Below, piece after piece: positions 13,926 to 15,582 of a DNA stretch of 15,582 bases (position 1 is the stretch's first letter; the number at the start of each line of letters is the position of its first letter). Source of the DNA: DATECU01 sp035286745 (GTDB lineage Bacteria; Acidobacteriota; Vicinamibacteria; Fen-336); the NCBI GenBank assembly GCA_035286745.1, contig DATECU010000362.1, positions 1-15,582 on the forward strand, read 5' to 3'. The position numbers and the translations under genes are program-made. The notes below the pieces were generated by a model. That model was not told the DNA's origin and did not search any database. It was given only the letters and a program-made list of their open reading frames with translations.

Positions 13926-14840
13926 TCAGGCATTGGCGGGAGCACCGGTGGCCGTGGGCAGAAGAGCCGTCTCCTCCCGCGGGAAGCAGAGGCGGCGGAA
14001 GTTGCATCGGCGGCAGAGCTGGGGGCGCTCGCACATGGGGAAGTCTTCCAGTCGAGCCCGGTTTTCTTGGGGATCGAGCAGCAACGACTTCATGGTGCCG
14101 GCGCTCTTCTCGATGAAGGTCCGGGCGTGATCGAGCTGTCTCTGGTTTACCTGCCGCCGCACATAACGAGGTATGGCCAGATAGGCAAGCCGCGTCTCCA
14201 GCTCCTCCGCTCGGCTCACCCAGCCGGCCTGGGCGGCATAGAGCGCGTAGCCGGCGAGCTGCACCTCGCTGAAACGCCCCTCGCCGCGCCCGGTCTTCCA
14301 GTCCACGATGACGGCGCGCCCGTCGCGGTCGCGGAAGGCCACATCCATCCGCAGGTACACTGTGACCCCGGCCACCTCGAAGGACACCAGGTCCTCGACC
14401 GAGAGCCAACGCTCGCGGCCGGCGGCGTAGAGGTCGCGAAGCAAGTCGCTCTTGAAGAAGTGGCGGAGCGATCGCATCACGATGCCCACCAGGATCTTCT
14501 TGTCCTCCGCCTCCACCGGGGTCTGGTACTCGTGCTCGAAGAGCCGGAAGCGCAGCGAGCCCGCTTCGCTCTCCCGCCACTCTCCCAGCATGCGCGAGTG
14601 AACGGCGGCGTGGACGATCGCCTCTTGCTCGGTCGCCGAGGGAATGGCGTCCCGGGTCTTCAGGATCTCCTCGATCGTCTCGTGGACCACGTTTCCGGCC
14701 CACATGGGCAGGGCGGAGAGCCGCTTCAGCCGGTGGATCTCGGGATCGTCCACCGCGGCGTAGTAGGCGTAGTAGTAGCGCCGCCGGCAACTGGCGAAAC
14801 TGTCGTGGCGGGATATCGACCAGGAGAACTCGTGACCCAC
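13926..14840 (-). CDS. PD-(D/E)XK nuclease, RecB/Cas4-like with Fe-S cysteines
   Basis: 304 residues from GTG at 14840. The opening SISRHDSFASCRRRYYYAYY (9-28) and H53 (GNVVHETIEEIL) match RecB/AddB/Cas4-type nucleases. Catalytic residues visible are D166 (RMDVAF), D180-x-K182 (VIVDWKTG) and the Q194/Y198 motif (QLAGYALY). Cysteine C18 together with C276, C279 and C285 gives the CxxCx5C arrangement that binds an iron-sulfur cluster in Cas4 and AddB; C270 is an extra cysteine. The expected activity is DNA end processing. The frame stays open to ATG 14951, but that start would overlap the glutamate synthase gene and adds 37 low-quality residues, so GTG 14840 is preferred. No CRISPR or helicase partner lies next to it. 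The function is probably DNA repair or defence. Confidence 0.88.
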   Translation of the reverse strand: MGHEFSWSISRHDSFASCRRRYYYAYYAAVDDPEIHRLKRLSALPMWAGNVVHETIEEILKTRDAIPSATEQEAIVHAAVHSRMLGEWRESEAGSLRFRLFEHEYQTPVEAEDKKILVGIVMRSLRHFFKSDLLRDLYAAGRERWLSVEDLVSFEVAGVTVYLRMDVAFRDRDGRAVIVDWKTGRGEGRFSEVQLAGYALYAAQAGWVSRAEELETRLAYLAIPRYVRRQVNQRQLDHARTFIEKSAGTMKSLLLDPQENRARLEDFPMCERPQLCRRCNFRRLCFPREETALLPTATGAPANA

Positions 14841-14889
14841 CCGGGCACCATACCACGCTGACCTGGCGGGTTCGGTCCGGAGGTCGGAC

Positions 14890-15582
14890 CTAGGCACTTG
14901 CCCGTGCGACCTCCGCGGGGTCGCCCTCGAGCTCGGCGAGGGCCGCGCCATCGGGCAGCGCTGCTTCCTCGATCGGCTCAGGCGCCAAGCAGGTGGCGAC
15001 GCGCGCGAAGCGCCCGGGATCGAAGGCGGCGAGGAGACCCTCGGCTCGCGGACTTCGGGTCTCGGTCAGGTGCTCGCGGAGCAGAGCCAGGACCAGGTCG
15101 GCATCGCTCTCGTCAAGGGGCGAGGCGGCGACGTACTGGCGGTTCAGCTTGTCGAGATCGGGCTCCAGCAGGTAGACGACACCGCCGGTCATGCCCGCGC
15201 CGAGGTTGAAGCCGGTGGGGCCCAGCACCAGCGCGGTCCCGCCGGTCATGTACTGGAAGGCGTTGGCCTCCAGGCCTTCGACCACCAAACGCGGCCCTGG
15301 GCCCTCGTGGCTCTTGCGCAGGCATATGCCGAAACGGTTGCCGGCTCGGCCGGCGATGTAGGCTCGGCCGGCGCGGGCGCCATAGCCGAAGGTGTTGCCG
15401 GCCAGGGTCAGCTCACTCTCCCGGCCCTGGCCGTTCTCGGGGACGATCGCCAGCTTGCCGCCGTAGGCGGCGGTGAAGGCGGAGTCGGCGGCCACGCCCT
15501 GTAAGTGAAACTCCATCCCCTGAAGGCTGTAGGCGGCGTAGAAGTGGCCGGCGGCGCCCCGGTGCCGGAACAGCAGGCCGCC
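14890..15582 (-). CDS. gltB: Glutamate synthase large subunit, C-terminal GXGXG part (runs off window)
   Basis: 230 residues are visible. The frame is open to the window end, so the amidotransferase and FMN/FeS synthase domains would lie beyond it. The visible part is the right-handed beta-helix GXGXG domain of GltB: GGKLAIVPENG, NTFGYGARAGRAYIAGRAG, NRFGICLRKSHEG, then the conserved EANAFQYMTGGTALVLGPTG and FNLGAGMTGGVVYLLEP, followed by the helical tail LVLALLREHLTETRSPRAEG. GltB makes glutamate from glutamine and 2-oxoglutarate; this domain relays the ammonia channel structurally. It ends in TAG at 14892-14890, 49 bp before the nuclease start. A stand-alone GXGXG subunit (archaeal-type split enzyme) cannot be excluded from this fragment. 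Confidence 0.88.
   Translation of the reverse strand, partial: GGLLFRHRGAAGHFYAAYSLQGMEFHLQGVAADSAFTAAYGGKLAIVPENGQGRESELTLAGNTFGYGARAGRAYIAGRAGNRFGICLRKSHEGPGPRLVVEGLEANAFQYMTGGTALVLGPTGFNLGAGMTGGVVYLLEPDLDKLNRQYVAASPLDESDADLVLALLREHLTETRSPRAEGLLAAFDPGRFARVATCLAPEPIEEAALPDGAALAELEGDPAEVARASA

Noticed and set aside
13483..14856. 457-residue minus-strand frame covering the nuclease gene and the helical protein
   Set aside because: Only its last 115 codons are protein-like and have a ribosome site; the rest is an out-of-frame shadow of the nuclease gene.
1..15582. CRISPR arrays, tRNA or rRNA genes, transposases or integrases
   Set aside because: No regularly spaced repeats, cloverleaf-like or rRNA-like sequence, or recombinase motifs were seen on either strand.

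Overview
The window is very GC-rich, with strong G/C preference at third codon positions and tightly packed genes. It carries a complete System I cytochrome c maturation operon and a VKOR-DsbA fusion. This suggests a Gram-negative bacterium with periplasmic c-type cytochromes, for example Acidobacteriota, Myxococcota or another former deltaproteobacterial lineage. I cannot narrow it further from sequence alone.

Layout. (1) 2-742, plus: 3' part of a conserved uncharacterised gene, convergent with (2) a minus-strand pair at 762-2431: a DUF971 protein and an FHA-domain membrane protein, joined by a GTGA overlap. (3) A 192-bp divergent region (2432-2623), then the ccm operon ccmABCDEFGHI (2624-9894). 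Every junction abuts or overlaps by 1 or 4 bp. ccmD, only 56 residues, is squeezed between ccmC and ccmE. CcmAB(CD) loads heme onto CcmE at its HxxxY histidine. CcmF with CcmH and CcmI ligates heme to apocytochrome, and CcmG and CcmH handle the apocytochrome CxxCH thiols. (4) A 182-bp spacer holding a CACAGAGA-type interspersed repeat fragment. (5) A VKOR-DsbA fusion gene (10077-11453), probably the oxidising arm of periplasmic disulfide chemistry. (6) An accessory patch, 11455-13408, bounded by two near-identical 57-bp copies of the 3' end of the VKOR-DsbA gene. Inside it are a gene-free stretch, the C-terminal remnant of an Lhr-like DEAD/DEAH helicase, frame-broken minus-strand fragments, and a higA antitoxin with no visible toxin. 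(7) A minus-strand group at 13483-15582: a small helical protein of unknown function, a PD-(D/E)XK nuclease with Cas4/AddB-like iron-sulfur cysteines, and the C-terminal GXGXG part of a glutamate synthase large subunit that runs off the window.

Most notable. The 57-bp repeat pair encodes the same 18 residues and differs at only two bases, both synonymous. Together with the decayed defence-like cargo between the copies, this looks like a remnant of a genomic island that entered at, and rebuilt, the 3' end of the VKOR-DsbA gene. The alternative is the scar of a lost second VKOR-DsbA copy. No integrase, transposase, CRISPR array or RNA gene was seen.
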